Assembly (NCBI GenBank): GCA_964417895.1
Contig: CAYQJS010000003.1
Span: forward strand, 100,851-164,850
Direction: 5' to 3'
DNA: 64,000 bases
Source: CAYQJS01 sp964417895
GTDB taxonomy: Bacteria; Chloroflexota; UBA6077; SHYK01
The notes below the pieces were generated by a model. The model saw only the letters and a program-made list of their open reading frames with translations. It did not search any database and was not told the DNA's origin. Positions 26,545 to 35,096 of this stretch are shown here, one piece after another. The position numbers and the translations under genes are program-made. Every line of letters begins with the position of its first letter. Within the stretch, counting starts at the first letter, position 1.

Positions 26545-27669
26545 ATGGAGAGTACGTCGGCGACCAATCAGGCCCAGGGCACATGGAACAGGACCTCACC
26601 CTACGACCGCTGGGTCGAGTCTCTCGAGATCCCCGTGCACACGGGGTACTACGTCGAGGACCTGCGCACTGTCGAGCTGGGCTGGTGGGCCGAGCGCCAG
26701 TGCAACGCAGCCATCCTGAAGCTCGCAGGGCAGGAGGGCGTGAGCGAGGTCCGCATCAGCGAGATACCGGCAGGCAAGACCGCGGCACCGGTCCATATGG
26801 CCCTCGACGAGCTCATCTACGTCGCGGAGGGGAGGGGCCTGACCTCGATCTCGGCCGGCGGACGGCCGGGGAAGACCTTCGAGTGGCAGAAGCACAGCCT
26901 CTTCATGGTCCCGCGCAACCACAGCTATCAACTCAGCAACACCCAGGGCGACCGACCCGCGCGGCTCCTCCACTACAACGCGCTGCCGATGGCGATGCAG
27001 CTCATCCCAGACCCGGAGTTCTTCTTCAGGGAACACCCGGCTGACACCAACCTCCTCTACGGCAGCGATGGGGACGCCTTCTATTCGGAGGCGAAGGTCG
27101 TGCGCGCGGGCGAGTCTGCCGTTCGCGGCGGCGCCTACTGGGTGGGGAACTTCTTTCCGGATATGCGGGCATGGGACAACCTCGTTGCATTCAAGGGCCG
27201 CGGCGCAGGCGGCCACGTCGTCTGGATTCGCTACCCGCAGGCGTCGCTCTGGAACCACATGTCGGTGTTCGGGTCCCGCACCTACAAGAAAGGGCACCGC
27301 CACGGTCCGGGCACCATGATCGTCATACCGGCAGGCGAGGGCTACTCGTTCATGTGGCCGGAGGGGGGCGAGCGCGTACACATTCCGTGGCATGAAGGGA
27401 GCGTTTTCGTGCCGCCCAACCGCTGGTTCCACCAGCATTTCAACGTCAGCGCCGAGACCGACCGCTACCTCGCCTTCCACTCCCCACGGGGTGGCGGCGG
27501 GAACGAGCGCGTCGAGGATCAGGCGCGCGACCAGATCGAGTACCCGGATGAGGACCCCTTCATCCGCGAGACGTTCGAGCGCGAGCTAGGGAAACACGGG
27601 CTGACGTCGATCATGCCGGACGTGGCCTACCGCGATCGGACCTACGAGTGGCAGTACGCTGAGGACTAG
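26545..27669 (+). CDS. Bicupin-domain protein (possible ring-cleavage-type dioxygenase)
   Basis: 374 residues from ATG 26545 after GGGAGGA. Two cupin barrels: the first (about 85-160) with VHMALDELIYVAEGRG, the second (about 240-320) with KKGHRHGPGTMIVIPAGEGYSFMWPEGG, which has two His and a spacing suitable for metal. Overall layout resembles gentisate/hydroxynaphthoate-type bicupins, but the first domain has an incomplete His set (HxxxxE). Ring cleavage is therefore a plausible but unproven role. Neighbours are a toxin-like pair and a repeat; no operon partner. Confidence 0.8.
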   Translation: MESTSATNQAQGTWNRTSPYDRWVESLEIPVHTGYYVEDLRTVELGWWAERQCNAAILKLAGQEGVSEVRISEIPAGKTAAPVHMALDELIYVAEGRGLTSISAGGRPGKTFEWQKHSLFMVPRNHSYQLSNTQGDRPARLLHYNALPMAMQLIPDPEFFFREHPADTNLLYGSDGDAFYSEAKVVRAGESAVRGGAYWVGNFFPDMRAWDNLVAFKGRGAGGHVVWIRYPQASLWNHMSVFGSRTYKKGHRHGPGTMIVIPAGEGYSFMWPEGGERVHIPWHEGSVFVPPNRWFHQHFNVSAETDRYLAFHSPRGGGGNERVEDQARDQIEYPDEDPFIRETFERELGKHGLTSIMPDVAYRDRTYEWQYAED

Positions 27670-27757
27670 CCAGGTCGGGAAGCGAAGGTCTCTCCTGAGC
27701 CTGCCGAGGGAATCAGTGCCGACGAGGTACGGATTCTTCGCCTGGGGCTCATCGAAT

Positions 27758-27864
27758 TGTCACCCTGAGCCGCAGCGAAGGGTCTGGGGGCGGCGAGAAC
27801 TCGGGTTGCAGGCTCACGGCTCGATGCCGACCCCAGATGCTTCGCCTTCGGCTCAGCATGACAG
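27758..27864. repeat. Dispersed repeat ending in TTCGGCTCAGCATGACA
   Basis: Inverted arms TTGTCACCCTGAGCCGCAGC and CTTCGCCTTCGGCTCAGCAT enclose a spacer almost the same as that of the 21711 copy. It abuts the aldolase remnant that follows. Confidence 0.75.
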
Positions 27865-28178
27865 TGTTCGTCGGCGCGATGGGGCCGCGCAACTGCTGCT
27901 TGATGAAGGGGCACGGGATCAGGACGGTGGGGCCCAGCGTCGAAGCAGCCACGCTGCTGGCGATTCGCCTGGAGAACCTGGCCCGTATGCATATGGAGAT
28001 CGCCCGTTGCGGCCGCGAGGCACCCATCATTGCGCAGGAAGACATCGACACCTTCATTCCGCCTGCCGGCGCGCCGCGCGGCCCCGGCATCCCGCGCCCC
28101 GAGGAGTGGACGTGGAACTGCTATGTCCAGCTGCCGCGGGACGGAGTGGGGGTCCCGGAAGACCTGGACGCTCCATAG
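27864..28178 (+). pseudogene. C-terminal remnant of a class II aldolase/adducin gene
   Basis: The frame reads NCCLMKGHGIRTVGPSVEAA, then LAIRLENLARMHMEIARCG, the C-terminal part of class II (fuculose-phosphate type) aldolases including the late metal-ligand HG. The N-terminal two thirds, with the first metal-binding HxH, are missing and are replaced by a palindromic repeat. An open frame runs into the repeat, so a chimeric ORF exists, but it is most likely debris. The remaining 28179-28256 is the leader of the Rieske gene. Confidence 0.65.
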
Positions 28179-28256
28179 GAGCGTCGCGCGCCCGTCGCGC
28201 TAAACTGTCCGTGGACGAACGGGCATTCGCGTGACATCGGTTGGAGCTTGACCGTG

Positions 28257-29453
28257 GTGACGACAGAGGACAACGAGTCGCTGAGCCGCGTCGGCCCGGG
28301 CTCGCCCGCGGGCGAGTTGCTCCGCCGCTACTGGTATCCGATCGCCTTCGCCCGGGACCTCACCGATGAGAGGCCCACGAAGCTGGTGCGGCTGCTCGGC
28401 GAGGATCTGGTGCTGTTCCGCGACAAGAGCGGCCGTGCGGGCCTCCTTGCCGATCACTGTGCCCATCGCGGGGCGTCCCTGCTGTACGGGCGCGTCGAGG
28501 AGCGCGGTATCGCCTGTGCCTACCACGGCTGGCTCTATGACACTCAGGGCAACTGCCTCGAGACGCCCGCCGAGCCGGCGGACAGCAGATTCTTCCTCAC
28601 CGTCCGGCAGCGGGCGTATCCTGTCCAGAAGCTGGTCGGTTGCTACTGGGCGTACCTGGGACCCCAGCCCGCGCCGGTGCTCCCCCCATACGACATCCTG
28701 CTGCGCAAAGACGGCCGGCGAACGTTACAGCTTCGCGGCCAGGTGGACTGCAACTACCTCCAGGCGATGGAGAACTCCGTCGATCCGGCGCACCTGCAGA
28801 TCCTGCATCAGAACAGCGCCGCCCGAGGCCGGCCGATCCTCAACACCACCCGCGGCTTCACCGACGAGGTGGAGAGCTTCGACTTCTATCTGACGGACTA
28901 CGGGATCATGAAGCGCCGTGTCTACAGCGATGGCCGCATCGACGAGCACCCGCTCATCTTCCCCAACATTCTGCGTCAGGGCAACGGCATGGAGATCAGG
29001 GTGCCGCTGGACGATACGCACACCTGGATCTACGAGATCCGCTTCTACCCGACCGAGGATGGAAGCCTCGTCGAAGACGAGGGCGATCCGCCCATCGAGC
29101 CCACGGTCCCTCACAAGGACCATGCCGGTGTTCCGCACCCCTACGCAAGGTTCAGCATGGCGCAGGTGGATCACCAGGACTACATGGCCTGGGAGACCCA
29201 GGGCGCCATTCCCGATCGGAGCGTCGAGCGGCTGGCCACTTCCGACCGTGGCGTGGCTCTTTTTCGTAAGGTGCTCGAGGAGAACATCAAGCGGGTGCAG
29301 CGGGGCCTCGACCCGCTGGGGGTCGTGCGCGATCCGAACCACCCCATGATTGACACCAACCTCAGCGGCTCGCTGGTCGTCGAGATGGGCTGGTTCCCCA
29401 GAGCGGAGGAAGAGGCGCCGCTGTACGGCTATTCGACAGAGGCGCGGGTTTAG
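28257..29453 (+). CDS. Rieske aromatic-ring oxygenase alpha subunit (group A)
   Basis: 398 residues from GTG 28257 (read MTTEDNESL), chosen because it aligns with the MLTKEENE start of the paralogues and has GGAG 10 nt upstream; GTG 28254 and TTG 28248 are in frame. Rieske ligands lie in CAH and CAYH separated by 16 residues; the iron-site pair is in DPAHLQILH. Shared with group A: GRVEERGIACAYHGWLYDT and ETPAEPADSR. It has FDFYLTDYGIMKRRVY, closer to the 3938 copy (VDFYLTSFGIMKKRVY) than to 16499 and 43290. Substrate unknown. Confidence 0.92.
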   Translation: MTTEDNESLSRVGPGSPAGELLRRYWYPIAFARDLTDERPTKLVRLLGEDLVLFRDKSGRAGLLADHCAHRGASLLYGRVEERGIACAYHGWLYDTQGNCLETPAEPADSRFFLTVRQRAYPVQKLVGCYWAYLGPQPAPVLPPYDILLRKDGRRTLQLRGQVDCNYLQAMENSVDPAHLQILHQNSAARGRPILNTTRGFTDEVESFDFYLTDYGIMKRRVYSDGRIDEHPLIFPNILRQGNGMEIRVPLDDTHTWIYEIRFYPTEDGSLVEDEGDPPIEPTVPHKDHAGVPHPYARFSMAQVDHQDYMAWETQGAIPDRSVERLATSDRGVALFRKVLEENIKRVQRGLDPLGVVRDPNHPMIDTNLSGSLVVEMGWFPRAEEEAPLYGYSTEARV

Positions 29454-29824
29454 CAGCCCAACCGGCTTCCCGGACGCTGGCATACAGTCACAGAACTCGA
29501 GACGCACGTAGCTGCTGGGGTGGCGACCGGTTTAATCCGCTCCCTCATCGCCCGGAGCTATCTCGAATCCCTATCCGATTCAAGCTCTGCGAATATCGCC
29601 CTGATGTCGCCGATCCGATGGATCCCGCTTAGCCGGCAGACAAAGGCTTCACCATCTCTCCTGCAGCACGAGCCATTCCTTATCTGCATCAACTGACAGC
29701 GGCGCCAGAAGACTGGAGACAAACAACCAGGCGTAATTTGCGAGCAGAAGGAACTCATACTTAACGAGTTTGAGGTAGCAGACCTCTTGCACAGCCGCGG
29801 GTAGCGTGTTTGGAACTACCGTTC
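29454..29824. other. 371-bp gap without a recognised gene
   Basis: Composition is less GC-rich than the flanks. Short frames exist on both strands, but none has a ribosome-binding site or recognisable similarity. The gap marks the left edge of the restriction-modification island. Confidence 0.5.
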
Positions 29825-29855
29825 TATAATAAATGCACAGGTTCGTAACCTGTGC
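29825..29855 (+). promoter_or_regulatory. TATAAT box plus 9-bp inverted repeat before the methyltransferase gene
   Basis: TATAAT (29825-29830) is followed by GCACAGGTT-CGT-AACCTGTGC (29835-29855), a perfect 9-bp palindrome with 3-nt spacer placed near the expected transcription start. It looks like an operator. It overlaps the first codons of the longest methyltransferase frame, which argues for a later start codon. Confidence 0.5.
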
Positions 29856-30882
29856 TGGGGTGAGGATCCCCTTCTGGGAACGCCACCATTGGCCGAGGCC
29901 AGGGAGCCTGGATAAAATGCCAACGATGCCCGAGCAAATGGTGCTCCCCCCCGCGTTCGGTCTCCTTGCCGAGGTGCGCGATCCACCACAGGCAAGCACG
30001 AACGGCCGCGGTGATGATACGCGCCGACCCCCGGTCGGCGCGCTTCGCCGTTCGGACACCTGGGACCCCACCGCTAATGTCGTCCTTTTTCAGGGGCGCT
30101 GCGAAGACCTGCTCTCAAGCATGCCGAGCGGGTGTGTACAGCTAGTTGTCACGTCGCCACCGTACAACATAGGAAAATCCTACGAACGGCGGGTCACTCT
30201 AGAAGCATATATCCAGTCGCAGACGTTCGTGATAGCTCAGGCAGTGCGTGTGCTGCGCGATGGGGGAAGCGTTTGCTGGCAGGTTGGGAATCACGTTGAG
30301 GCTGGCGAGGTTTACCCACTGGACGCACTCCTCTATCCAGTGTTCAAGCAGCTCGGCCTGCGGTTACGAAATCGGATCATTTGGCACTTCGAGCACGGGC
30401 TTCATGCGTCCCGCCGGTTCAGTGGGCGCTATGAGACCATCCTTTGGTTCACGAAGGGGGCCAACTATTACTTCGACCTAGACCCAGTGCGAGTTCCGCA
30501 GAAGTATCCGAACAAAAAGGCATTCAAAGGTCCGAGGCTCGGGCAGCTTACAGGAAATCCTCTGGGGAAGAATCCCGGCGATCTTTGGGTAATTCCCAAC
30601 GTAAAGGCGAATCACGTTGAGAAGACGAGCCACCCGTGCCAGTTTCCGATCGAGTTGGTTGAGCGCTTGGTTCTGTCGCTGACCCGCCCCGGAGATCGGG
30701 TGCTCGACCCCTATGGAGGGGTCGGAAGCAGCGTGCTAGCGGCGGTGCTCAACAATCGCGCAGGGGTGATGGCTGAAGTCGTGCCCGAATACGTTGCGTT
30801 GACCCAACAAAGGCTGCTGTCTGCAGAAAGAGGCGAGCTTCGGGTTAGGCCTATGACTCGCCCTGTTTACGAACCTCAGTGA
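29833..30882 (+). CDS. Type II DNA methyltransferase (beta class, N4-cytosine or N6-adenine)
   Basis: Up to 349 residues. The catalytic motif TSPPYN is at 107-112 and the SAM-binding motif DPYGGVGSS is at about 292-300; this order (IV before I) marks the beta class. TSPPY is compatible with N4-cytosine or N6-adenine methylation. The ATG at 29833 lies within an operator-like palindrome, so ATG 29917 or 29926 may be the real start; the conserved region begins only at about residue 80. The adjacent downstream gene encodes a BglII-like nuclease, so this is the protective enzyme of a restriction-modification pair. Lower GC than neighbours suggests horizontal arrival. Confidence 0.9.
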   Translation: MHRFVTCAGVRIPFWERHHWPRPGSLDKMPTMPEQMVLPPAFGLLAEVRDPPQASTNGRGDDTRRPPVGALRRSDTWDPTANVVLFQGRCEDLLSSMPSGCVQLVVTSPPYNIGKSYERRVTLEAYIQSQTFVIAQAVRVLRDGGSVCWQVGNHVEAGEVYPLDALLYPVFKQLGLRLRNRIIWHFEHGLHASRRFSGRYETILWFTKGANYYFDLDPVRVPQKYPNKKAFKGPRLGQLTGNPLGKNPGDLWVIPNVKANHVEKTSHPCQFPIELVERLVLSLTRPGDRVLDPYGGVGSSVLAAVLNNRAGVMAEVVPEYVALTQQRLLSAERGELRVRPMTRPVYEPQ

Positions 30883-30895
30883 GTTTCCAGGCTCA

Positions 30896-31534
30896 TTGCC
30901 ATCGCGGGCGGGTACGCTCGTAGTGCGCGCCTCAGCAGTTCATTCCCATTTAAATGGTCACGAATGGCTTCTCGTTCATGAGGTTGAGATTTGGAGAGAG
31001 ATTACCGCGAGCATCGAATCGGTGGACGCGGCAGCCTGTAGGACGAAGGAGAGCAAAGAGAAGGGAAGAGTCGGGAAGATGCTCTATTCGCCGGAGACAA
31101 TGAATGCCCGGCTCAAGTCGATCTTTAGAAGCAAGGGTTGGACGGAAAGTCGCACGAGCTACTGGGTGACGGACGACTGGCTGCTGATTCGGAAGACGAT
31201 AGCCCTGTCCCCCGCCAAGCAGAGAGAGGAAATTGAGGCGGCTGGTAAGAGGGCCATTTATTCGTACAACCAGACCGATTTCGTGAAGAACCGTGTCGCC
31301 GTTGAAGTGCAATTCGGTAAGTACAGTTTTATCGCGTATGACCTCTTTGTTAAGCATATGGCCTTCTACGTGGGGGACCAGATCGACGTCGGGGTGGAGA
31401 TTCTGCCTATGAAGGCTATGCAGGAGGAAATGTCTTCAGGCCCGGGCTACTACGAGGGTGCACTCTACGATATCGCCCGCCAAGGGCGCGGGGTGCCGGC
31501 GGTACCGTTGGTCCTCGTCGGCGTTCAGCCCTGA
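30896..31534 (+). CDS. BglII-family type II restriction endonuclease
   Basis: Up to 212 residues; starts at TTG 30896 or GTG 30923 are possible (residue numbers from the first). The catalytic region YNQTDFVKNRVAVEVQFGKY places D128, E137 and Q139 with the same spacing as the Asp84, Glu93 and Gln95 of BglII, including the unusual Gln in place of the usual Lys. The rest (AYDLFVKHMAFYVGDQIDVG, VEILPMKAMQEEMSSG, GRGVPAVPLVLVGV) matches a bacterial family annotated as BglII-like. It would cut a short palindromic site, protected by the methyltransferase 13 bp upstream. Site specificity is not predictable by eye. Confidence 0.88.
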   Translation: MPSRAGTLVVRASAVHSHLNGHEWLLVHEVEIWREITASIESVDAAACRTKESKEKGRVGKMLYSPETMNARLKSIFRSKGWTESRTSYWVTDDWLLIRKTIALSPAKQREEIEAAGKRAIYSYNQTDFVKNRVAVEVQFGKYSFIAYDLFVKHMAFYVGDQIDVGVEILPMKAMQEEMSSGPGYYEGALYDIARQGRGVPAVPLVLVGVQP

Positions 31535-31735
31535 GGACGCGGCTCAAGCGTAGATTCGCGCCTCGCTAGCTGCGCGACCCGAGGGTGAACGCCGGCGCCG
31601 GGACTGCCTCCTCAAGCTATCGCCACTTCCATTTGCCGCGGCGGTTGAAGCCGTCCGGCGGATCCCGTTGACCGAGGGCCGAGCGCAACGTAGTATGCCG
31701 TGCAGCGAAGGGATCGTTTCCATGGAGGCAAAGAC

Positions 31736-32989
31736 ATGTCGCTAACTCTTGATCCGCGACGAGCGGCGTTGCTCTTGCTGGACCTGCAGCGGGACCAGCT
31801 ACACGAGAACGGCGCCTACGCGCGCCACGGGATGCGAGCCATCAGCTCGGCCGAGGTGGCCACCGTGATCGAGCGGTGCCAGGCCCTCGCCGATGCGATG
31901 CGGGCGGTCGGCAGGCCCGTGGTGTTCGCCAACACCGCTTTTCGAGTGGACTACATGGACGCCGGCGTCGCCGGCGCCTGGCTCGAGCCGCGCATCGCCG
32001 ACGGCCCGTTTCTGGTCCAGGGAACCTGGGGCGCCGACTTCATGGATGGCCTGGAGCGGGACGAGGGCGACTACCTGCTCGTCAAAAAGGCCCATGGCGC
32101 CTTCCTCGGCACGCCACTCGACCGCTTGCTCACTAACCTGGGCGTCGATGAGGTCATCCTCGCCGGCGGTGGTGTGGGGGACTCCATCGCCGAGACAGTG
32201 CGCACCGGCGGCATGTTCGGCTACACGACGTTCGTCGTTGGGGATGCCCTCTATCCTCCTCAGTCGCCGGACCTCGACGTCCTGAGGAAGAACGCCGAGT
32301 GGACCTCCACCGCCGAGGTCCTGGAGGCTGCTGCTGCCCCGGCTACGACCCCTCCCCCTGGATTGGGGGATGGGCAAGGAGAGGGGGCTGCCCTCGTCAT
32401 CGTTGACATGCAGAACGATTTCCTCAGCCCCGAGCGGCCCTCCGTGCGCTACGGGGGTTCCAGCGCCTATCCCGAGGAGAGGCGGGAGCGGATGATCCGC
32501 AACACGCAAAACCTCGCCGTCGCGGTGCGGGCTCGGGGCTGGCCGGTCGTGTACGTCAAGGTCGCCCGGCGCGCAGACAACCTGGACGACGTGCACGCGA
32601 AGACGTTCCGCGCGACGCGCGCGCTGCCGGAGTCCGTGACGCACGCCGCCGAGGGCACGTGGGGCGCGGAGATCGTCGCCGAGCTGACGCCCGAGCCCAA
32701 CGACTTCGTCGTGGAGAAGAAAGGGGCGAGCGGCTTTGGCTTCACGCCGCTCCATCGACTGCTGCGCAACCTCGGCATCCGTCGCTGCCTCGTGACAGGG
32801 GGCGCGACGACCGGCTGCGTGCGGGCCACGGTGTTCGATGGGCTCGCCCTGGGCTACGACGTGACTGTGATCGCCGACGCAACATATCCCCCGGATTCGG
32901 CGCACCTCGATGTGCTGGCGAGATGGTGCAGCGTGCGCCCGACGGTGGAGCTGCTCCAGGAGCTGTCGAGCACCAGACAACTGAGGTAG
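31736..32989 (+). CDS. Tandem isochorismatase-family (cysteine hydrolase) protein
   Basis: 417 residues from ATG 31736 after TGGAGG. Two complete isochorismatase-like domains: 1-200 and 218-417. The C-terminal domain has the triad Asp224 (VDMQNDF), Lys near 328 (VEKKGASGF) and Cys361 (GATTGCVRATV). The N-terminal domain keeps Asp16 (LLDLQRDQ) and Lys near 117 (VKKAHGAF), but has Ser at 150 (GGVGDSIAETV) where the Cys should be, so it is probably inactive or structural. The linker (about 200-218, TTPPPGLGDGQGEG) looks derived from a palindromic repeat. Members hydrolyse carbamoyl or ether-vinyl groups; substrate unknown. Confidence 0.88.
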   Translation: MSLTLDPRRAALLLLDLQRDQLHENGAYARHGMRAISSAEVATVIERCQALADAMRAVGRPVVFANTAFRVDYMDAGVAGAWLEPRIADGPFLVQGTWGADFMDGLERDEGDYLLVKKAHGAFLGTPLDRLLTNLGVDEVILAGGGVGDSIAETVRTGGMFGYTTFVVGDALYPPQSPDLDVLRKNAEWTSTAEVLEAAAAPATTPPPGLGDGQGEGAALVIVDMQNDFLSPERPSVRYGGSSAYPEERRERMIRNTQNLAVAVRARGWPVVYVKVARRADNLDDVHAKTFRATRALPESVTHAAEGTWGAEIVAELTPEPNDFVVEKKGASGFGFTPLHRLLRNLGIRRCLVTGGATTGCVRATVFDGLALGYDVTVIADATYPPDSAHLDVLARWCSVRPTVELLQELSSTRQLR

Positions 32990-32995
32990 GAGCGG

Positions 32996-33254
32996 ACGAT
33001 GCCGCCAACGCACCCCCTCACCCCCTCTCTCCGGGGGGAACAGCAGATCTCTCACCCCTTGCGGGGAGGGTGAGGGAGGGGGGTAGATCCACGGACGCTC
33101 ATCTGATCCACCGCCGCAAAGCCGAGAGGTGGTGGCATGCGAGTTCTTGGCGATGGTTCACATTAGCAGGCCGTGGAAAAAAGGTTGAGCTCCGCTCGTG
33201 GTGAGCCTGTCGAACCACATCGGGCCCTTCGACAAGCTCAGGGTGAGCGGTTTT
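32996..33254. repeat. Two repeat families in the 32990-33293 gap
   Basis: 32996-33085 holds CCCCCTCACCCCCTCTCTCC and its palindromic partner. 33192-33254 is a copy of the GAGCCTGTCGAA family (CCGCTCGTGGTGAGCCTGTC and CAAGCTCAGGGTGAGCGG arms). No gene is evident in between. Confidence 0.7.
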
Positions 33255-33293
33255 TCAGCAGCCTGCTAGTCTAGAGATGCGTTGGAGGCCGCT

Positions 33294-35015
33294 ATGACAA
33301 TACCGAGCCGCCGCGGACCGCTCTTCCTTGTGTTCCTGCTGCTCGCTGCCGGCTGCGCCCCGACCTCGACCACGGTGCAGCAGGAGCAGGGGGCAAGCGC
33401 TGGAGTCTCATCGGCGCCGAAGACCCTGCGGATTGGCCTCGACTTGTCTCACGAGCCGAAGGAAGGGTTCATGATCTTCGGAGGCGGTGGGGTTGGAGGG
33501 ACCGAGCACTCGCTGATGTTCCATGCGGGCCTCACGATCTACGACGCGGACGGGGAGCTACGGCCGCGCCTGGCCCGGAAGGTGCCAACCATCGAGGACG
33601 GCGACTGGCGCGTGCTGGCTGACGGAACGATGGAGGTCACCTGGAAGCTGCGCCCCGACGCCAGGTGGCACGATGGCACCCGTTTGACCGCGGACGATTT
33701 CGCGCTGGGCATGCAGATCCTCCTGGACCCGGAGCTGCCAGCCCGCCGCGCGCGCGGGGCGAACCTCATCGCGCGAACGTTCGCCCTCGATCCGGAGACG
33801 CTAATCATGGTCTGGAAACAGCCGTACATGCTGGCCAACGCCATTGGGATCGAGCAGGGACCAGCGGTAGCTTCCCACCTCATGGCCGAGCTGTACGGAC
33901 AGGCCGATAAACAGACGTTGATCAATAGCTCGTACTGGGCGCGCGACTTCATCGGCCTGGGTCCCTACCGATTGGCCAGCTGGGAGCTGGGCAGCCACAT
34001 CGAGGCGCTGGCTGTCGACCAGTATCTGTTCGGGCGGCCGAAGATCGACCGCCTGATCCTTCGCTACTTCGGCAGCCCCAACACCCTCGTGGCCAACCTC
34101 CTCTCGGGTGATGTGGACATCGCGCCGCTCGGGAGCTCCCTGGATGCGAGCCATCTGGTGACGGTCAAACAAGCGTGGGACCCGGCTGATGTGGGCACCG
34201 CCACGGCCATGCCAAGAGGCGTGCGCGACATCTACTTGCAGTTCCGTGACCCCAACGCGCCGTGGGCCCGCGATGTCCGGGTGCGCCGCGCTTTCGCCCA
34301 CATGACCGACCGCGAGGTGTTCGTCGAAGCGTTGCAGTTCGGCTTGACCACCCCCGCTCACACGAACATCACGAGGGAAGATCCGGCCTACCGTCTGTTG
34401 GAGCAGCGTGGGCTTCCCACGTATCCGTACGATATGGCGCGGGCGGAGCGGTTGCTGGCGGACGCGGGGTGGACACGGGGTGCAGACCGAGGATTCCAGA
34501 ACAGCGCCGGGCAGCGCTTAGGCATCGAGGTTGCCGGCACCAACCGCGGGGACGCGCCCAAAGAGATCGAGGCGCTCGCCGGCCAGTGGGCGGGGGCCGG
34601 GCTGCAGACGACGGCGGCGCAAGTGAATGCCGGCGCAGCGAACTACGAGGAGCTGCGCGCGAACGTCAAGGGCACGTTCCTGTTCAACTGGACCATCAGA
34701 CCCGACGCCGCAGAGTCCACGACGACCGCCCAGGTCGCCAGCGAGGCAACTCGGTGGCGGGGGAGCAACTTCAGTGGGTACAGCAACCCGGCTTTCGATC
34801 GGCTCTACGACCAGTACACCCTGACGCTGGAGCTGGGGAGGCGCCACGAGGCATTGGCTGAGGTCATGCGGCTGGGCGCCGAAGACGTCAGCACGATCCC
34901 CATCTACTACCTGACGTCTCCGCTAATCTTCCGGAAGGGTATCCGCGGCCCAGGCATGGCCCCACCGGTCCAGCTGGCGAGCGCGTGGAACATCCACACC
35001 TGGGAGATGGATTAG
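33294..35015 (+). CDS. Family-5 ABC solute-binding lipoprotein
   Basis: 573 residues from ATG 33294 after TTGGAGG. Lipobox LLAAGC (Cys21). SBP_bac_5 signatures: DARWHDGTRLTADDFALG, FIGLGPYRLASWELGSHIEA, FGRPKIDRLILRYFGSPNTL, VRRAFAHMTDREVFV and the C-terminal WNIHTWEMD. It groups with the 12292 and 47012 copies by the shared GLDLSHEPKEGF/MAVQREPAEGF opening and GGGxxGGTE region. A Rieske gene lies downstream on the opposite strand, so the pair is convergent. No membrane components nearby. Confidence 0.93.
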   Translation: MTIPSRRGPLFLVFLLLAAGCAPTSTTVQQEQGASAGVSSAPKTLRIGLDLSHEPKEGFMIFGGGGVGGTEHSLMFHAGLTIYDADGELRPRLARKVPTIEDGDWRVLADGTMEVTWKLRPDARWHDGTRLTADDFALGMQILLDPELPARRARGANLIARTFALDPETLIMVWKQPYMLANAIGIEQGPAVASHLMAELYGQADKQTLINSSYWARDFIGLGPYRLASWELGSHIEALAVDQYLFGRPKIDRLILRYFGSPNTLVANLLSGDVDIAPLGSSLDASHLVTVKQAWDPADVGTATAMPRGVRDIYLQFRDPNAPWARDVRVRRAFAHMTDREVFVEALQFGLTTPAHTNITREDPAYRLLEQRGLPTYPYDMARAERLLADAGWTRGADRGFQNSAGQRLGIEVAGTNRGDAPKEIEALAGQWAGAGLQTTAAQVNAGAANYEELRANVKGTFLFNWTIRPDAAESTTTAQVASEATRWRGSNFSGYSNPAFDRLYDQYTLTLELGRRHEALAEVMRLGAEDVSTIPIYYLTSPLIFRKGIRGPGMAPPVQLASAWNIHTWEMD

Positions 35016-35019
35016 GGGC

Positions 35020-35062
35020 TACCCCCCTCCCTAACCCTCCCCCTCAAGGGGGGAGGGGACTG
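35020..35062. repeat. GC-rich hairpin repeat
   Basis: CCCCCCTCCCTAACCCTCCC followed by CCTCAAGGGGGGAGGGG. It lies between the convergent 33294 and 35097-36284 genes and might act as a bidirectional barrier to transcription, although no T-run is present. Confidence 0.65.
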
Positions 35063-35096
35063 GTTGGTGGCGCCAACGCTCCTCAGGGGGATTTGC

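Noticed and set aside
29558..29758. 66-residue minus-strand gene in the gap before the methyltransferase
   Set aside because: No ribosome-binding site, no similarity, and composition consistent with random translation.
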